Shown here: piece after piece, positions 43,576 through 54,311 of the stretch | Layout of the letters: each line of letters starts with the position of its first letter | Numbering within the stretch: position 1 is the stretch's first letter | Assembly (NCBI RefSeq): GCF_000808535.1 | Contig: NZ_JWLV01000045.1 | Span: 62,001 to 126,000 of the forward strand | Reading direction: 5' to 3' | From: Vibrio sinaloensis | GTDB taxonomy: Bacteria; Pseudomonadota; Gammaproteobacteria; Enterobacterales; Vibrionaceae | Length of the DNA: 64,000 nt | Made by a program: the position numbers and the translations under genes | Notes under the pieces: model-generated | Told to the model about the DNA's origin: nothing | The model's input: the letters and a program-made list of their open reading frames with translations, nothing else | Database searches by the model: none

Positions 43576-43603
43576 AAAAGCGCCATCCTATGAATGGCGC
43601 TTT
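43576..43603 (-). terminator. Intrinsic terminator after druE
   Basis: On the minus strand AAGCGCCAT-TCATAGG-ATGGCGCTT followed by TTATATG. It separates the Druantia genes from the MBL operon, so the latter should have its own promoter between 43416 and 43575. Confidence 0.85.
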
Positions 43604-43668
43604 CAAGTCGCTATATTGCCAAATCGAAGCACTTATTTGACGAGTTACCATTGCCATGAAGTTTCGAA

Positions 43669-46600
43669 CTAAAGCAAGCTTGTCGTTATTAACGTTGGCC
43701 AGTCTGCACTGTTTTTAACGCTTGCCTTTGCTTGCACTTCAAGCATTCTTTTAACTTGATCGAGACTATCTCTTTCAAAGTCGAATCGGTGCAAGCCATG
43801 CGTTAACTCCAGCCACCAGTACCCAAAGCCTTGATCTAAAGTTATCTGAACTGTGTGACCTGACTCAAAGCTAATAGTTAATACCCTTCTATGTTGAATT
43901 GTCTTTTTGTCCTCAACGATATTTATCTTAGTTGTTCTACCAGTAGCGTTTTCTAACCAAGCCTGAAAAATCTGCCTAAAGTCTGCTTTGTAGTCCCAAT
44001 CATGACTGATAAATGCAGGCTGTCTTCCGTTCTTTTCATCAAAACAGGTATCTACCAAAACCTCACAATCGTTATGTCCACAAACCAAACCCTTTATGGC
44101 CTCGGATACAAGCATTACGGCTGATGGGCTTTGCAAGTAACGGTCTGAATAGTGGACTTTTTTTATAATATTACTCGATATGAGCTCCTTCACACGGCTA
44201 TCACTATCACACACTAGTTGCTTGAATTGCTCACCTAATTGAGTCAGCGTTCCATTCAACTCTTTGATAGCTTCTATCTGGATAGCCCCAACTTGAGACA
44301 CGCTCTCTGGTTCCACTTCGATAGTGTATGGAATTACCGAAAGTTCCGGTTCAACAGTTGAGATGACAGAGATATCGTCCGACATTAGCCATTCAAGACC
44401 AGGTATTCGTGCACTATCTTCTAGGTTAGCTAAAGAAAAACAGCCGACATCAGTTTTCGCTTGAAATACCATCAGACCAGTATCGTCCTTGGTAAGGTAT
44501 AGTGATGCGCCTATATTACTGATGTTCTTCAAGAATAATTTTATGTCGTCTGGATAATCGACGTCTGGAACAACAAATGACACATCAATATTATTACTCA
44601 ACATTTCGTAAACTCGAGATTTGAGCAAGGTTACTGACGTATCCCAACGTTCTATATTGCTCGATAGAACAAACTTCACTTCGCTAACCTGGCCAGCAAC
44701 CACTGATGTAAGCTGCTCTTTAATGCTCAAAGGGCAATATTCAGCTTCAGTTAGCAATCGTTGATACTTCGAAGGTAAATTTAAATGGTTAGTAAAATTA
44801 TCGCCTAACCATTTGAGCGCAATCTGCCTGTTCAATTTGTCGGTATCGTGTCTTGAATCAGACTCTAGTAAACAATCCGGACAAAATGCATCACAAGCCT
44901 TGGTGCATTCAAGCTCTCGTAACATTTGGCACAATACTTGAGTAATGTGATGTGATGTGGATGTAGCGAAACCAGCTCCACCACTTACACTATCACACAA
45001 CTGTAAAACCATCGCATGCTGACTTTCACCGACAACAGCTGGGCGTACACTGTATTCAACTTCATTGACTGAGATGCCTAAAGTCTTTACTAGTGCTTTT
45101 CGTAACGCAACAACAAGTGATGTTGCAATGACCCTACCTTCATCACTGTCAGGGATATATTCTCCAGTGTCAGGGTGCCTTAAAACTAGCTCGAATACAT
45201 CAGTTTGTGAGTGAACTCCAAGATGTATACTTTCTAATATTCTTCCTGAGCCATCACAATCCCCGTGCCGATCATTTTCATCTTTGGCAAACTTACTTGG
45301 CCGTGGTGGCTTATGTGTACGTTCAAGGTTTAGCGCTTTTGGTAGCTCTCCCGTTGATGTCATAGATTCAGCCCGCCCACAAGCCATGCACAGTGCAAAT
45401 CCAGTCCCACTCATTCCCGAGCTATAATGAAACACTTTACCTTGATGATCAGTGATCATATAACCTAATTCAGAGACTGGTAAAGGTACAGGAACCCCCT
45501 TAGCACTTACCCAAGCAGGTTGCACTGGAACATAGGTTTGATGCGCAATGTTGTTAGTAGGCTCAATATAATAATCAGTCACAAAACCAGTGGGTTGGAT
45601 AACTTTTTTCCTGTACTCATTATCTATAGGAATAACTTTTCCACACATTACATTACTGCACGTTAATGACTCGAGGTTAACTTGTTTATTCGGATTAGAC
45701 TCATACCCTGTCTGACCACAGTGAGGACAACGCCATGCAAGATCAAATTTCTGGGCATCTCTTGAGCCTTCAACATGAACATTTTGCCAATTCAAAGAAA
45801 TTCCAGCAGAGCGATGAACTCTACCGTCAATGACGATTTCCGAACCTGGTGCATATTCACGAATAGCTACAGACAAGTTTCGAGAAGGGAGGCCACGGTT
45901 AATTGACACGTTGTCTTCACGCTCAAGCTGATTCTTGTTCTTTTTGAATTTTTTCTCGCGAATATAATCAGCTACGTTGTCCGTATCTATACTTACAACA
46001 TCGGTAGGGAAGCCATAACCGGGTAGAAATGCTTTTGTTGCCAAGTCCCTCAACAGATACTCTCTACATAAGCGAGACTTCTCGTTGTCGAGCTTATGAG
46101 CATATGGGCCATTTGGAGCCGTATCATTAAGCTCTGTCTGAATATATTTATATTCCCCAACCCACTTTTCACTGAGTTCTAGAATTTTTTTAGCAGTCTG
46201 CTTTACTAAAATATCAGGCGACACGCCCGACAGAGCGGTCCCTTTAACTAACTTTTTGACACCATCAAGATATGAGTTTTCAAGACTCATAACCCAAAGA
46301 GAAAAACGTTCCGCAACTGACTTACCCCCAATGTCAGGTAGATAAAACCATTCAAGATTCAGGTTAATCTTCTCTTTATCTGTTGGGCCTATAACATCGA
46401 CCAGATAGCGTCCTAATAAGTAGGAGTTCACATGACGCTGCACAAGTTTCTTAGAACTAAATTCAACATGCGGTGCAGGGATGGATGTGGTGAATGCCCA
46501 TTTAGGGTTATTAAAGACTAATGTGTCATGAGGATTATTCTTGCATATCGTATAGCTGAGAGCCCTAGACTCTTTTGAACGGCCAGCACGCCCCGCTCGT

Positions 46601-49600
46601 TGAAGAAAGTTAGCCGGATGCGGTGGCACATTATTCATTACAACAGCAGTAATACCACCAATATCAACCCCCATTTCCATAGTTGTTGAACAGTTGAGGA
46701 CGTTCTTCCTGCCACTCTTGAACTTCTCTTCGTAGTCTGCCAAGCGCTCTGCCGATTGCTGCGCCGAATGTTCAGCAGTTGCGTAATAAAAACCACCTTC
46801 GACGGTTCTATCGTTGATATCCGTCCATACATTCTGCTCTCTAAGTGAACGAATTTCCTGCGATTCCTCAATATCAGAACGTATTGATTGGAGCGACTCG
46901 TCATACCCTCGATCGCTACCTTCAAACTTCCAAATTGGAGGAAGGTTAACGCGAGTACACTGATAGTCTGAATAGTTACCATTCGCTGGAATGTATGGTG
47001 TTAAGCCTCTAAAGGTTGTATCCAACACCTTGTTTGTGACTGGGCAAATATACCCTTCACTTAACAAAGCAAAACTAACTTCTCTCAAATCAAGGCTATA
47101 TTGTTTGTCTGAAGTTGAATCTCTAAGAATTTGCAATTTGGTTAACGTCTTCCAAGCATCCTGCAACCACCCGTTAATTAGCTGCTCGCCTTCCGTTTTT
47201 TCTATATCGATACCCGTTGCTACACGCAACAGCGTGATCAATCTTTGTTGAATTTTTCTACCTTTATTTATCTGAGGCCATTTCTTAATGCGACTCTCTT
47301 CTTCTTCTTTTGAATCTGGAGCTATGAGGGTTTTCGGTGCAAAGTGCATCCCGATCCAACGTCCCCACTCCCTATCTATGTTCACGTATGTGTTTTCACG
47401 AACAAAGAAGTCAAGGCAGACTTTTAGGTAGTCTTTCCAGTCAGACAGAGTCAAACCACCTTTCTCTTTCCATTGCTCAGGAGCCTTACTTAGTTTTTCA
47501 ACTTCTGGATAAACAAACCTTATCAATCCTTGTGTTTCAAGGTTGTTTTTAAACTTCGGTCTCCTAGCAAGTTCTCTTGTCAATAACATGTTAGCGAGCT
47601 TTAAAGAGCCAGTGGTTACGTCAAACACCTCAGGAGACAGTCTCTTATTCTCTGTCAAAATTGAGTTCTGTAAATCCTTATCCATGCTAATTCTATCGGC
47701 TAATTCCTTCCAAGAAATTGCTTTTGGAGAATACCTTGATGCTCCTTTCTCGAGTGCTGAAAGGTATTGAATTAGCGCTTCAGCAACTTGTGGTTTCCTC
47801 TTCCCTGCAATAAGGATAAATTCTTCGATATCCTCAACCGTTGAATCCTCGATATATGGACGAACGATATCTAATAAATCAGAATCGATCGCAAGTTCCT
47901 CTTCAACGTGCTTCCTCAACTCCTTGAAAACTAAACCGCGTAGTCGAGAACGTTCCGCTTCCTGCTGCATTTGAACTGACATTTTCGCAGTGCCCTGGCG
48001 GCTGTCAGTAAAAGTAATAAGGCGACGCCCCCGCCCCGGAGCATCTAATGGTCCGTAGCCAGTTTCTTTATCTTTTTCAATATCGGGGCAATACTCCAAA
48101 ACGGTTGGTACAGCGGTTGTTGTATAAAATGGAGCTCCTAATAAGCCTCGTCGTAGTGCTTTAGCATGTTGTCCTCTACCGGAGAATCCACATTTGCTAC
48201 ACTGCTCGCCGTCATCGAGATATTTAGCTAACCGTATACTGCCCGACTTAACACTCGCTTCTTTACCATCGTGGTCATAAATAGTTTCAAAAAATATATT
48301 TTCTTGGTTTTCAGTAGCAGCGAGAACCAGCATACTATCGCTAGCTTTAAGGGCGCTATATTGGTCTGTTCTTTCCTCATCTATGTATTTTTCCCCCTCT
48401 TCCAAGAGAGAAAACTCATCAGTTACTTTACCTGTCCATTGAGTAAGTACTCCGGTCTTATCTACACCTAACAAGTGCGGTTCATTACACTCGCTACAAA
48501 ATGACAGCTCTAGTACCGGCGCACCACAGTCACATTTCTGTCTTTGCTCACTAAGCACCTGACCAAACTGCCAATCTCGATTGAGATGGGTGCCTGACTT
48601 TTCAGAGCAATTGGGGTCAATACAAGCCCAAAGTCCGTTTAAAGTTCGTTGAAAGTAATGAGCTCTCAATTTAAGGAAGGGTTGTGCATTTCTATCGTAT
48701 GACTCTTTCGTCCCAGTGCATATATCTAACCAACGATACAGTTCATTCTCGGTCAAATTGATTGGACTTAAACTACTGGCTAACTCAGAAAAGAGTAACG
48801 GACTAGAGTCTTTGGCAGTAAACGCAGATCTTATCCTTTTCGCTATTTCAGATTCACATAACGCTCGATAGCGACTTGCCGATACATAAGGGTCTTGGAC
48901 ATCTTTTTTGTTTTCAGGCAACTCTCCGTCAGGGTCAATGCTCTCTATGACTGAGATATCTTTGTTATTAAGTGGGTAATCAGGAAGTTTCGGTACTGCT
49001 CGCTTGCCACCAATAACATCAACTTGTGTTTCACTTACACCAGCAAGCTCAGCTAAATACGTTCTAAGTTGTGATTCAGCCTCTAAGCCAGCGATTGTTG
49101 CCGATGTTGCCACAAAACGTACATTTTCCGGTTCTACTTCAAACGCCTGCATTACCCTACGAAGTTGCAACGCAAGTTCAGCAGCTTGAGAACCCACGTA
49201 AGTATGCGCTTCATCTAAAACAATCCACCTTAATTTTCCTTTCGATTGTTCGATAATAGGAGCATCAGCTTGTCTCACCAACATATACTCAAGCATTGTT
49301 CCATTCGTGACCAAAATTGGAGCTGGGTTATCGCGCATTAGATTACGTGACAACACTTCTTGCGGCTGCTTGGTCTGTATTTGACTCTGGCTAGCGCTTG
49401 GGTCATTGGGAGTATTGCCATTAAACAAGCAAAAGCGGATATCACCTTCAAAATGTTGCGTCCAAGCGTTTAGACGCTCTTTCTGTGAATTGATTAATGC
49501 ATTTAAAGGGTAAAGGAATAGCGCTCTTACGCCTTTTAGTGCTTTCCCCTCGGTTTTTACTTCCCGCACCAAGTCTTCAAGGACAGGAACCATAAAACAC

Positions 49601-49983
49601 TCGGTTTTCCCCGAACCTGTACCACTGGTAATAATTCTAGATTTAGGCTCTGGGTTGAGTAAGTCTCGCCATGCCGCCAGCTGGTGCTTGAATGGAGACC
49701 ACTTAGCTTTAAATGCATACCTTCCGTTAATATCATCGTCTAATGCTGTTACTAGCTCCTTTGAAAGCAGTCCTTCTGAGACCAAATCGCTCATTTGAAC
49801 TTTACTTTCTTCCCAGGCAAAGGTTTGCTCAAAAACAGGGCCATGAACAAAGGGCTCAACTGTTTCAAATCGTTCGCTTAGGTGGTTACGCAATGAGGGG
49901 TTGCTGATACCGAGAACACTCAATGTTGACTCTTTCGCACGATTGTTTGCTTGTTGTTTTAATGTTGAAAAATAGCCTTTCAT
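43669..49983 (-). CDS. druE: Druantia type III helicase DruE
   Basis: The product is 2104 aa, the size expected for DruE. Features in order: Walker A S-G-T-G-S-G-K-T (120-127), V-L-D-E-A-H (DEAH, near 258), S-A-T-I-A-G (motif III), a Cys-rich block near 460-510 (C-D-C-G, F-C-S-E-C-N), helicase C with S-T-T-M-E-M-G-V-D-I-G and Q-R-A-G-R-A-G-R, then a DUF1998-like region with S-G-G-A-G-F-A and C-x-x-C-D-x-F-C-P-D-C. The C-terminal 450 residues are unassigned. It overlaps druH by 4 bp. Druantia III is a two-gene anti-phage system in the published classification. Confidence 0.88.
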   Translation of the reverse strand: MKGYFSTLKQQANNRAKESTLSVLGISNPSLRNHLSERFETVEPFVHGPVFEQTFAWEESKVQMSDLVSEGLLSKELVTALDDDINGRYAFKAKWSPFKHQLAAWRDLLNPEPKSRIITSGTGSGKTECFMVPVLEDLVREVKTEGKALKGVRALFLYPLNALINSQKERLNAWTQHFEGDIRFCLFNGNTPNDPSASQSQIQTKQPQEVLSRNLMRDNPAPILVTNGTMLEYMLVRQADAPIIEQSKGKLRWIVLDEAHTYVGSQAAELALQLRRVMQAFEVEPENVRFVATSATIAGLEAESQLRTYLAELAGVSETQVDVIGGKRAVPKLPDYPLNNKDISVIESIDPDGELPENKKDVQDPYVSASRYRALCESEIAKRIRSAFTAKDSSPLLFSELASSLSPINLTENELYRWLDICTGTKESYDRNAQPFLKLRAHYFQRTLNGLWACIDPNCSEKSGTHLNRDWQFGQVLSEQRQKCDCGAPVLELSFCSECNEPHLLGVDKTGVLTQWTGKVTDEFSLLEEGEKYIDEERTDQYSALKASDSMLVLAATENQENIFFETIYDHDGKEASVKSGSIRLAKYLDDGEQCSKCGFSGRGQHAKALRRGLLGAPFYTTTAVPTVLEYCPDIEKDKETGYGPLDAPGRGRRLITFTDSRQGTAKMSVQMQQEAERSRLRGLVFKELRKHVEEELAIDSDLLDIVRPYIEDSTVEDIEEFILIAGKRKPQVAEALIQYLSALEKGASRYSPKAISWKELADRISMDKDLQNSILTENKRLSPEVFDVTTGSLKLANMLLTRELARRPKFKNNLETQGLIRFVYPEVEKLSKAPEQWKEKGGLTLSDWKDYLKVCLDFFVRENTYVNIDREWGRWIGMHFAPKTLIAPDSKEEEESRIKKWPQINKGRKIQQRLITLLRVATGIDIEKTEGEQLINGWLQDAWKTLTKLQILRDSTSDKQYSLDLREVSFALLSEGYICPVTNKVLDTTFRGLTPYIPANGNYSDYQCTRVNLPPIWKFEGSDRGYDESLQSIRSDIEESQEIRSLREQNVWTDINDRTVEGGFYYATAEHSAQQSAERLADYEEKFKSGRKNVLNCSTTMEMGVDIGGITAVVMNNVPPHPANFLQRAGRAGRSKESRALSYTICKNNPHDTLVFNNPKWAFTTSIPAPHVEFSSKKLVQRHVNSYLLGRYLVDVIGPTDKEKINLNLEWFYLPDIGGKSVAERFSLWVMSLENSYLDGVKKLVKGTALSGVSPDILVKQTAKKILELSEKWVGEYKYIQTELNDTAPNGPYAHKLDNEKSRLCREYLLRDLATKAFLPGYGFPTDVVSIDTDNVADYIREKKFKKNKNQLEREDNVSINRGLPSRNLSVAIREYAPGSEIVIDGRVHRSAGISLNWQNVHVEGSRDAQKFDLAWRCPHCGQTGYESNPNKQVNLESLTCSNVMCGKVIPIDNEYRKKVIQPTGFVTDYYIEPTNNIAHQTYVPVQPAWVSAKGVPVPLPVSELGYMITDHQGKVFHYSSGMSGTGFALCMACGRAESMTSTGELPKALNLERTHKPPRPSKFAKDENDRHGDCDGSGRILESIHLGVHSQTDVFELVLRHPDTGEYIPDSDEGRVIATSLVVALRKALVKTLGISVNEVEYSVRPAVVGESQHAMVLQLCDSVSGGAGFATSTSHHITQVLCQMLRELECTKACDAFCPDCLLESDSRHDTDKLNRQIALKWLGDNFTNHLNLPSKYQRLLTEAEYCPLSIKEQLTSVVAGQVSEVKFVLSSNIERWDTSVTLLKSRVYEMLSNNIDVSFVVPDVDYPDDIKLFLKNISNIGASLYLTKDDTGLMVFQAKTDVGCFSLANLEDSARIPGLEWLMSDDISVISTVEPELSVIPYTIEVEPESVSQVGAIQIEAIKELNGTLTQLGEQFKQLVCDSDSRVKELISSNIIKKVHYSDRYLQSPSAVMLVSEAIKGLVCGHNDCEVLVDTCFDEKNGRQPAFISHDWDYKADFRQIFQAWLENATGRTTKINIVEDKKTIQHRRVLTISFESGHTVQITLDQGFGYWWLELTHGLHRFDFERDSLDQVKRMLEVQAKASVKNSADWPTLITTSLL

Positions 49984-52900
49984 TTTCTCTCACCAGCCAT
50001 AATACAAAGTAATAATTTATACATAGGAACAAACCACTGACGGTCAAACTCAATGAGCTGGCGAAGAAAAAACTCATTCGCAGGCTCATCGCTAATACCA
50101 ATTTCGGAAAGCGTTGTTTTTTGTAAAACCAGAGCTGATGCATACAATGGAAAGTACAACACCGCCTTTTGAAAACCTTTACCATCGGGGATAGAAAATG
50201 TCACAAGGTCTTGGTAATGGTCGAGACACCACTCTTCTATATCGTTTGAAAACATCGTCGGCCAGCGTCGGTCACTAGTGTGTAAGCTTCTAACTTCCGA
50301 TACTGAATGAGCCGAGAAGTACTGTAGTACGCCTCTGAGATTCTCTTGAGGGATAATTGCTTTATCAAGAACCAAATGTCTGCAATCAGATTCGAAAACA
50401 GGGCATATTTGCGATATATTGTCTAGCTTCTGGTTAATTAGCTTCGTGACAATCCTTTCTGGGTAACCGTCATCACGAATTCCTTGAATGAAATTTTGAG
50501 AAATGCGCTTCCAAGCAGCGATCGGTATTAGCTCCCACATTACGTTGAACTCAGACTGTAACCTACTCATCAAAGGAATAGGGTTATCAAAGCGAAATGC
50601 CAGTGCTGCCAATACGTCCTGCCTTTTTACTACTGACTTCCAGATTTCAAACGTTGCTAGCGGCAAATAGCCAAATCTTGTTTCAAGATCAGCAAGAAAT
50701 GTCCAGCCACTATGGTCAAAATCCTTAACCATTTGACCCAACACTTCATCTATAGCACTAGGATTGACATGACAAACTGTCGCGGCTTTCTGTAAACTTC
50801 GGACATCAATTGGGTTCTCTGCAATTTTACTTCCGGGAACAAATCTAGCTCGAAATGCTACTTGAGAATCAGGTGATGGTACGATTAGAGATGGATTTTC
50901 AGGAAACGAAGAAAGTTCAAATATACCAGTAGCTACACCTTGAGACTCTCTTTGGGTCAATGGTTTGGGGTGAACCGTTGGATTCGTAAGATCAATTAGC
51001 ACAGGCTTAATCTTACCAAAATCCTTAATCTCACCTTCAAACTTGATGCATGAGTTTTCAAATTGAGTCATCGAAGAATAGCGTCCAATCTGAAACTGAA
51101 CAGTTTTGCATGCCCCGCTTATCTCAAGTCGGACTAGATCATCCAAATTTCCATTTGTAGCCAATAGTTCTCGTACATTATGTCTAAATTCATACAAACT
51201 AATTTCGAGTGGCTGACCCTGAACCTTATATTCCCATAGGTAGTAAGCCTGTCGAGAACTGTTAGGAGAGCTAAGTTCGATCTTATAGCTGCACTGCTTA
51301 CCAAGCCTTGGAAACAACATAAGCCGACTACCCAGCAAGTCCGCCACTGTCAACAACTGAGGCAGTTTATTGTTATCCTTGTCGTAAGCTAAAACACCCG
51401 TTGAAGGAAAAGGCACACTTACCACAACCGGAGCCGCCATTAAATTGGTCGTGATTTCTAATAAAAGCTCACGAGGAGGAATGCATAAAGTTGATTTAAT
51501 CTCTAGGCATTTACCATACTCTGTTGAACGAGCGACCACATCAACTTCAGCATTCAATACCTTAACGGTAAATCGGTTTACGCAATGGAGTTCAATACTC
51601 CCTCTGTCTGCGTCTTCGGAAGAGCTTAATCTGATCTCGAATGACTTGGGCAAAATCGCCAGTCTCTTTTGAAAAAGCGTATGACCTTTGTTCGACTTTA
51701 CTTTTATACTTTGTAAACCAAAAATGCTTGCCTTATGCCCCAAACCAACGGGTTCACCTGCCACTACAACCTGAGAGCAAATGTCCTGTGTAGTAATTTT
51801 GGGTAACCCCAGATAAACGGGCTGGCCTTTAGCTGTGCTAAAAGGAAGTATTTTTCCATCTATTCTGACCTCATCATACTGCATGTTGTTCGCAGAGGTC
51901 GTTATCAGGTAACGATCTATTTCAAGCCCATTATTCACAGAGACTTTCAACGTACCACTAAATGTACCTACGGTATAACCATAGTCTGTCGTGATTTTTA
52001 CATCTTTAGCCTCTGATTCATCTACTACCGCATTTGATGGACATAATACAGTCAACGATTCCGCTCTAGTACTGATGCTACCTGTACCAACAAACATCAT
52101 TTTTTCATCAATGCAACTTAGTACTACCGGTACCTCACCAATCATTATTTCCGAATTAGATATTTCTTCTCTATGAAGTAACTTACCGGCCTGAAGTACA
52201 ATTAGATACAGCGCTTGTTTTGGGTCAACTCGATTGAATCGACAAGACGTGGACCTTAAAACGACACTACACTTGCCAGTATCACTATGAATATGACCAA
52301 CGCCGATTTCCGCAATTGGCGTACTACCTTCATAAATAAATAGCTCTACACGACTAGTGACCGTATCTTCGCGCCTAAAAGGCATATCTACTATTTTGGC
52401 GAGCTTGATCTGGGTGACAAACTGGAACTCTGATGTATTAGCGAGCCATTGCTGACATGTAATCCTCTTATCTGCATGTTTTTTATTTCGATGTTGTTGT
52501 GATGCAGATGAAAGCAAACCAGACAAAAATTCGTTACCAGCATTACCGTCCAATGGGATAGGAAACAGTTCACGCCAACCGCCAGCGTTATCATCCAGAT
52601 ATGCAGCTGGATTGTTCTGTTCATCCAAATCGTAGTCTTCAGTTAGACGCAATAACAACTCAGTCATTCGAGTAATTAAGTTAACGGTGGTCTCTTGTTT
52701 AAATGCCTCGGGTAAAGAGTCCATACACTCGGTCACCAATTCTACTGGCGAATATCCAAAGTCTTTTGCATCTTCATAAGACTTTAATATGCGTTTGAAT
52801 ATTGCCTGAAAGCGGCTATCCTCACTGGCAAGCAGGCCATAAGGAAGCCCTCCCTCTTTAAACAATGAACCAAGATAGCTGTTTCTTTCGTCTTGATATT

Positions 52901-53288
52901 GGCTAATAGGACGCCCCCAGTAGGCTTTTAGCCCGCGCTCAACGACATTCTGTCTAATGTTAGCGTCGAGTTCATAGCCTAATGACTCCCAAATCCCAAA
53001 CCAGGTCCAGCCCCCCATGTAAAAGCGACGATACCATTCTGAACAAAAAATTGAGAAAGCAGCACACCAAGTTTTGCTTGATTGAACTTTGCCTATCCGT
53101 ATTAGAATGTTTCGCAGCTCAATAAATTCCGATTCTTTAACGTGATATTGGTAAAGTGGTTGTCCATTTGGTAATGACAGCTCGTTTCTATGTAAAAGCC
53201 TCGTCAACCAATCTTCGATAGTGACAGGCGATATCGAATTGCTTGTTGTATTGATACGCCCCTCCACAGGAGGAATATTCAAATCCAT
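49980..53288 (-). CDS. druH: Druantia type III protein DruH
   Basis: The product is 1102 aa. I see no catalytic motif; it is a large mixed protein with a long beta-rich middle part (about 300-720) between helical ends. The call rests on its size, its place directly upstream of a DruE-like helicase with a 4-bp ATGA overlap, and the known druH-druE order in type III. It starts at an ATG following GGGTAAA. The promoter lies in the 317-bp gap before it. Confidence 0.8.
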   Translation of the reverse strand: MDLNIPPVEGRINTTSNSISPVTIEDWLTRLLHRNELSLPNGQPLYQYHVKESEFIELRNILIRIGKVQSSKTWCAAFSIFCSEWYRRFYMGGWTWFGIWESLGYELDANIRQNVVERGLKAYWGRPISQYQDERNSYLGSLFKEGGLPYGLLASEDSRFQAIFKRILKSYEDAKDFGYSPVELVTECMDSLPEAFKQETTVNLITRMTELLLRLTEDYDLDEQNNPAAYLDDNAGGWRELFPIPLDGNAGNEFLSGLLSSASQQHRNKKHADKRITCQQWLANTSEFQFVTQIKLAKIVDMPFRREDTVTSRVELFIYEGSTPIAEIGVGHIHSDTGKCSVVLRSTSCRFNRVDPKQALYLIVLQAGKLLHREEISNSEIMIGEVPVVLSCIDEKMMFVGTGSISTRAESLTVLCPSNAVVDESEAKDVKITTDYGYTVGTFSGTLKVSVNNGLEIDRYLITTSANNMQYDEVRIDGKILPFSTAKGQPVYLGLPKITTQDICSQVVVAGEPVGLGHKASIFGLQSIKVKSNKGHTLFQKRLAILPKSFEIRLSSSEDADRGSIELHCVNRFTVKVLNAEVDVVARSTEYGKCLEIKSTLCIPPRELLLEITTNLMAAPVVVSVPFPSTGVLAYDKDNNKLPQLLTVADLLGSRLMLFPRLGKQCSYKIELSSPNSSRQAYYLWEYKVQGQPLEISLYEFRHNVRELLATNGNLDDLVRLEISGACKTVQFQIGRYSSMTQFENSCIKFEGEIKDFGKIKPVLIDLTNPTVHPKPLTQRESQGVATGIFELSSFPENPSLIVPSPDSQVAFRARFVPGSKIAENPIDVRSLQKAATVCHVNPSAIDEVLGQMVKDFDHSGWTFLADLETRFGYLPLATFEIWKSVVKRQDVLAALAFRFDNPIPLMSRLQSEFNVMWELIPIAAWKRISQNFIQGIRDDGYPERIVTKLINQKLDNISQICPVFESDCRHLVLDKAIIPQENLRGVLQYFSAHSVSEVRSLHTSDRRWPTMFSNDIEEWCLDHYQDLVTFSIPDGKGFQKAVLYFPLYASALVLQKTTLSEIGISDEPANEFFLRQLIEFDRQWFVPMYKLLLCIMAGERK

Positions 53289-53605
53289 TTTACCCAGCCT
53301 TTGTATTGAAGTGGAAGTTCCATGTTTTTATTGTGTATTCACATGATATCAATAAAAACAGCGTTCTCTAACGCTCCACATCCCGCATTTGTATGTTACT
53401 TGTCACATAATAACCAATAAATCTAAATGCGTGCGGTATCGATAGATAGTTTTTGATTAGAAAGCTATAACAAGTTACATGCAAAAATCTATCCCATTGT
53501 ATTTATTGAAATTAATGCAAGACCAACTAGAAAAAACACAAGAAAGATTACTAATAGTAACTAATATTACATTGGAGGGGTGTAATGTCATGGATGAAGA
53601 CAGCG
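53289..53605 (-). promoter_or_regulatory. Control region of druH-druE
   Basis: A 317-bp gap without a gene. It contains a short inverted repeat ATTACA-N9-TGTAAT (53566-53586) and direct repeats of AGTAACTAAT (53546-53568). A weak sigma-54-like sequence, TGGGATAGATTTTTGCA, is read on the minus strand at 53496-53480; its GG-N10-GC spacing is right but the -24 part is poor. Confidence 0.4.
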
Positions 53606-54262
53606 CTAGCGTCTAAAAGGAACAACATTACTCATGTCATAAGACGATGGCGTTTTTTGAGTGATTTGTTTAACGTATTCAAACAACCGCTCAATTGGAA
53701 TGAAGCGCTGTTTCTTGTTGTTGACCTTGATGCTTTTAGTTTGAGAGTTTATATAGTTAGAAATCTCAAATGCTAGCGGCTGGCTTAAGCGCTCGAGGTT
53801 TCTATCCTCTAAGGTTTGCGTGACCCATTGTGCTGCATCAGCAATATGGCCGTTAACACTCAGGTCGGTGTTCTTTATCCAGTACGGCGCGAACTCAATG
53901 TCGCTGAGCTGTGATAGCATTGTAGCAATGTCATAATGGCTAACTAAGCCGCTCGTTTCCAAAGCTTCCACAAAGGCAAACTGCCATTCTATTTTTAACC
54001 GTTCAGCGAGTTCGACGGGCGTGAACATCATTCGATTGAGCGGAATAAAATAGGTGAAGCGGCTATTGGCTTCACAAACGATGAGACTTTTTTCTAGCGA
54101 ACGGTAACGGTTTTCAATCAGGTGCAACTGCCAGCTCATAGTAGTGTCATCCGAGCTCAGTTTATTAACACCTGCTTGTTTACCCTCTCCCGCTGGCAAA
54201 CGCGGGAAGTCGGCTTCTAGCCATTTGTTTAGCGCGTTGGTAGCGCTGAGTTGAAGTTGCAT
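53606..54262 (-). CDS. Small protein linked to the type I RM operon
   Basis: The product is 218 aa and has no firm family. The stretch W-Q-L-H-L-I-E-N-R-Y-R-S-L-E-K-S-L-I-V-C-E-A-N-S is reminiscent of DUF6933-type plasmid proteins, whose members have W-x-x-x-L-I...R...L-x-L, but this is a weak match. It follows hsdS by 49 bp on the same strand, so it is likely co-transcribed with the RM genes. An accessory or anti-toxin-like role for the RM complex is possible. Confidence 0.6.
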   Translation of the reverse strand: MQLQLSATNALNKWLEADFPRLPAGEGKQAGVNKLSSDDTTMSWQLHLIENRYRSLEKSLIVCEANSRFTYFIPLNRMMFTPVELAERLKIEWQFAFVEALETSGLVSHYDIATMLSQLSDIEFAPYWIKNTDLSVNGHIADAAQWVTQTLEDRNLERLSQPLAFEISNYINSQTKSIKVNNKKQRFIPIERLFEYVKQITQKTPSSYDMSNVVPFRR

Positions 54263-54311
54263 ACAATCCTAATCTTTGATCAAAAAAGGCATCCGAAGAT
54301 ACCTCTGAAAT

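Noticed and set aside
34527..49983. DISARM system
   Set aside because: A PLD-like gene and a DUF1998 helicase are present, but the helicase is a single 2104-aa protein with a DruH partner, and no separate drmA/drmB/drmC or DISARM methylase is seen.
53585..53776. Plus-strand 63-codon frame with GGAGG upstream
   Set aside because: It lies mostly antisense to the 218-aa RM-linked gene; the good Shine-Dalgarno-like stretch is part of the ATTACA/TGTAAT inverted repeat.
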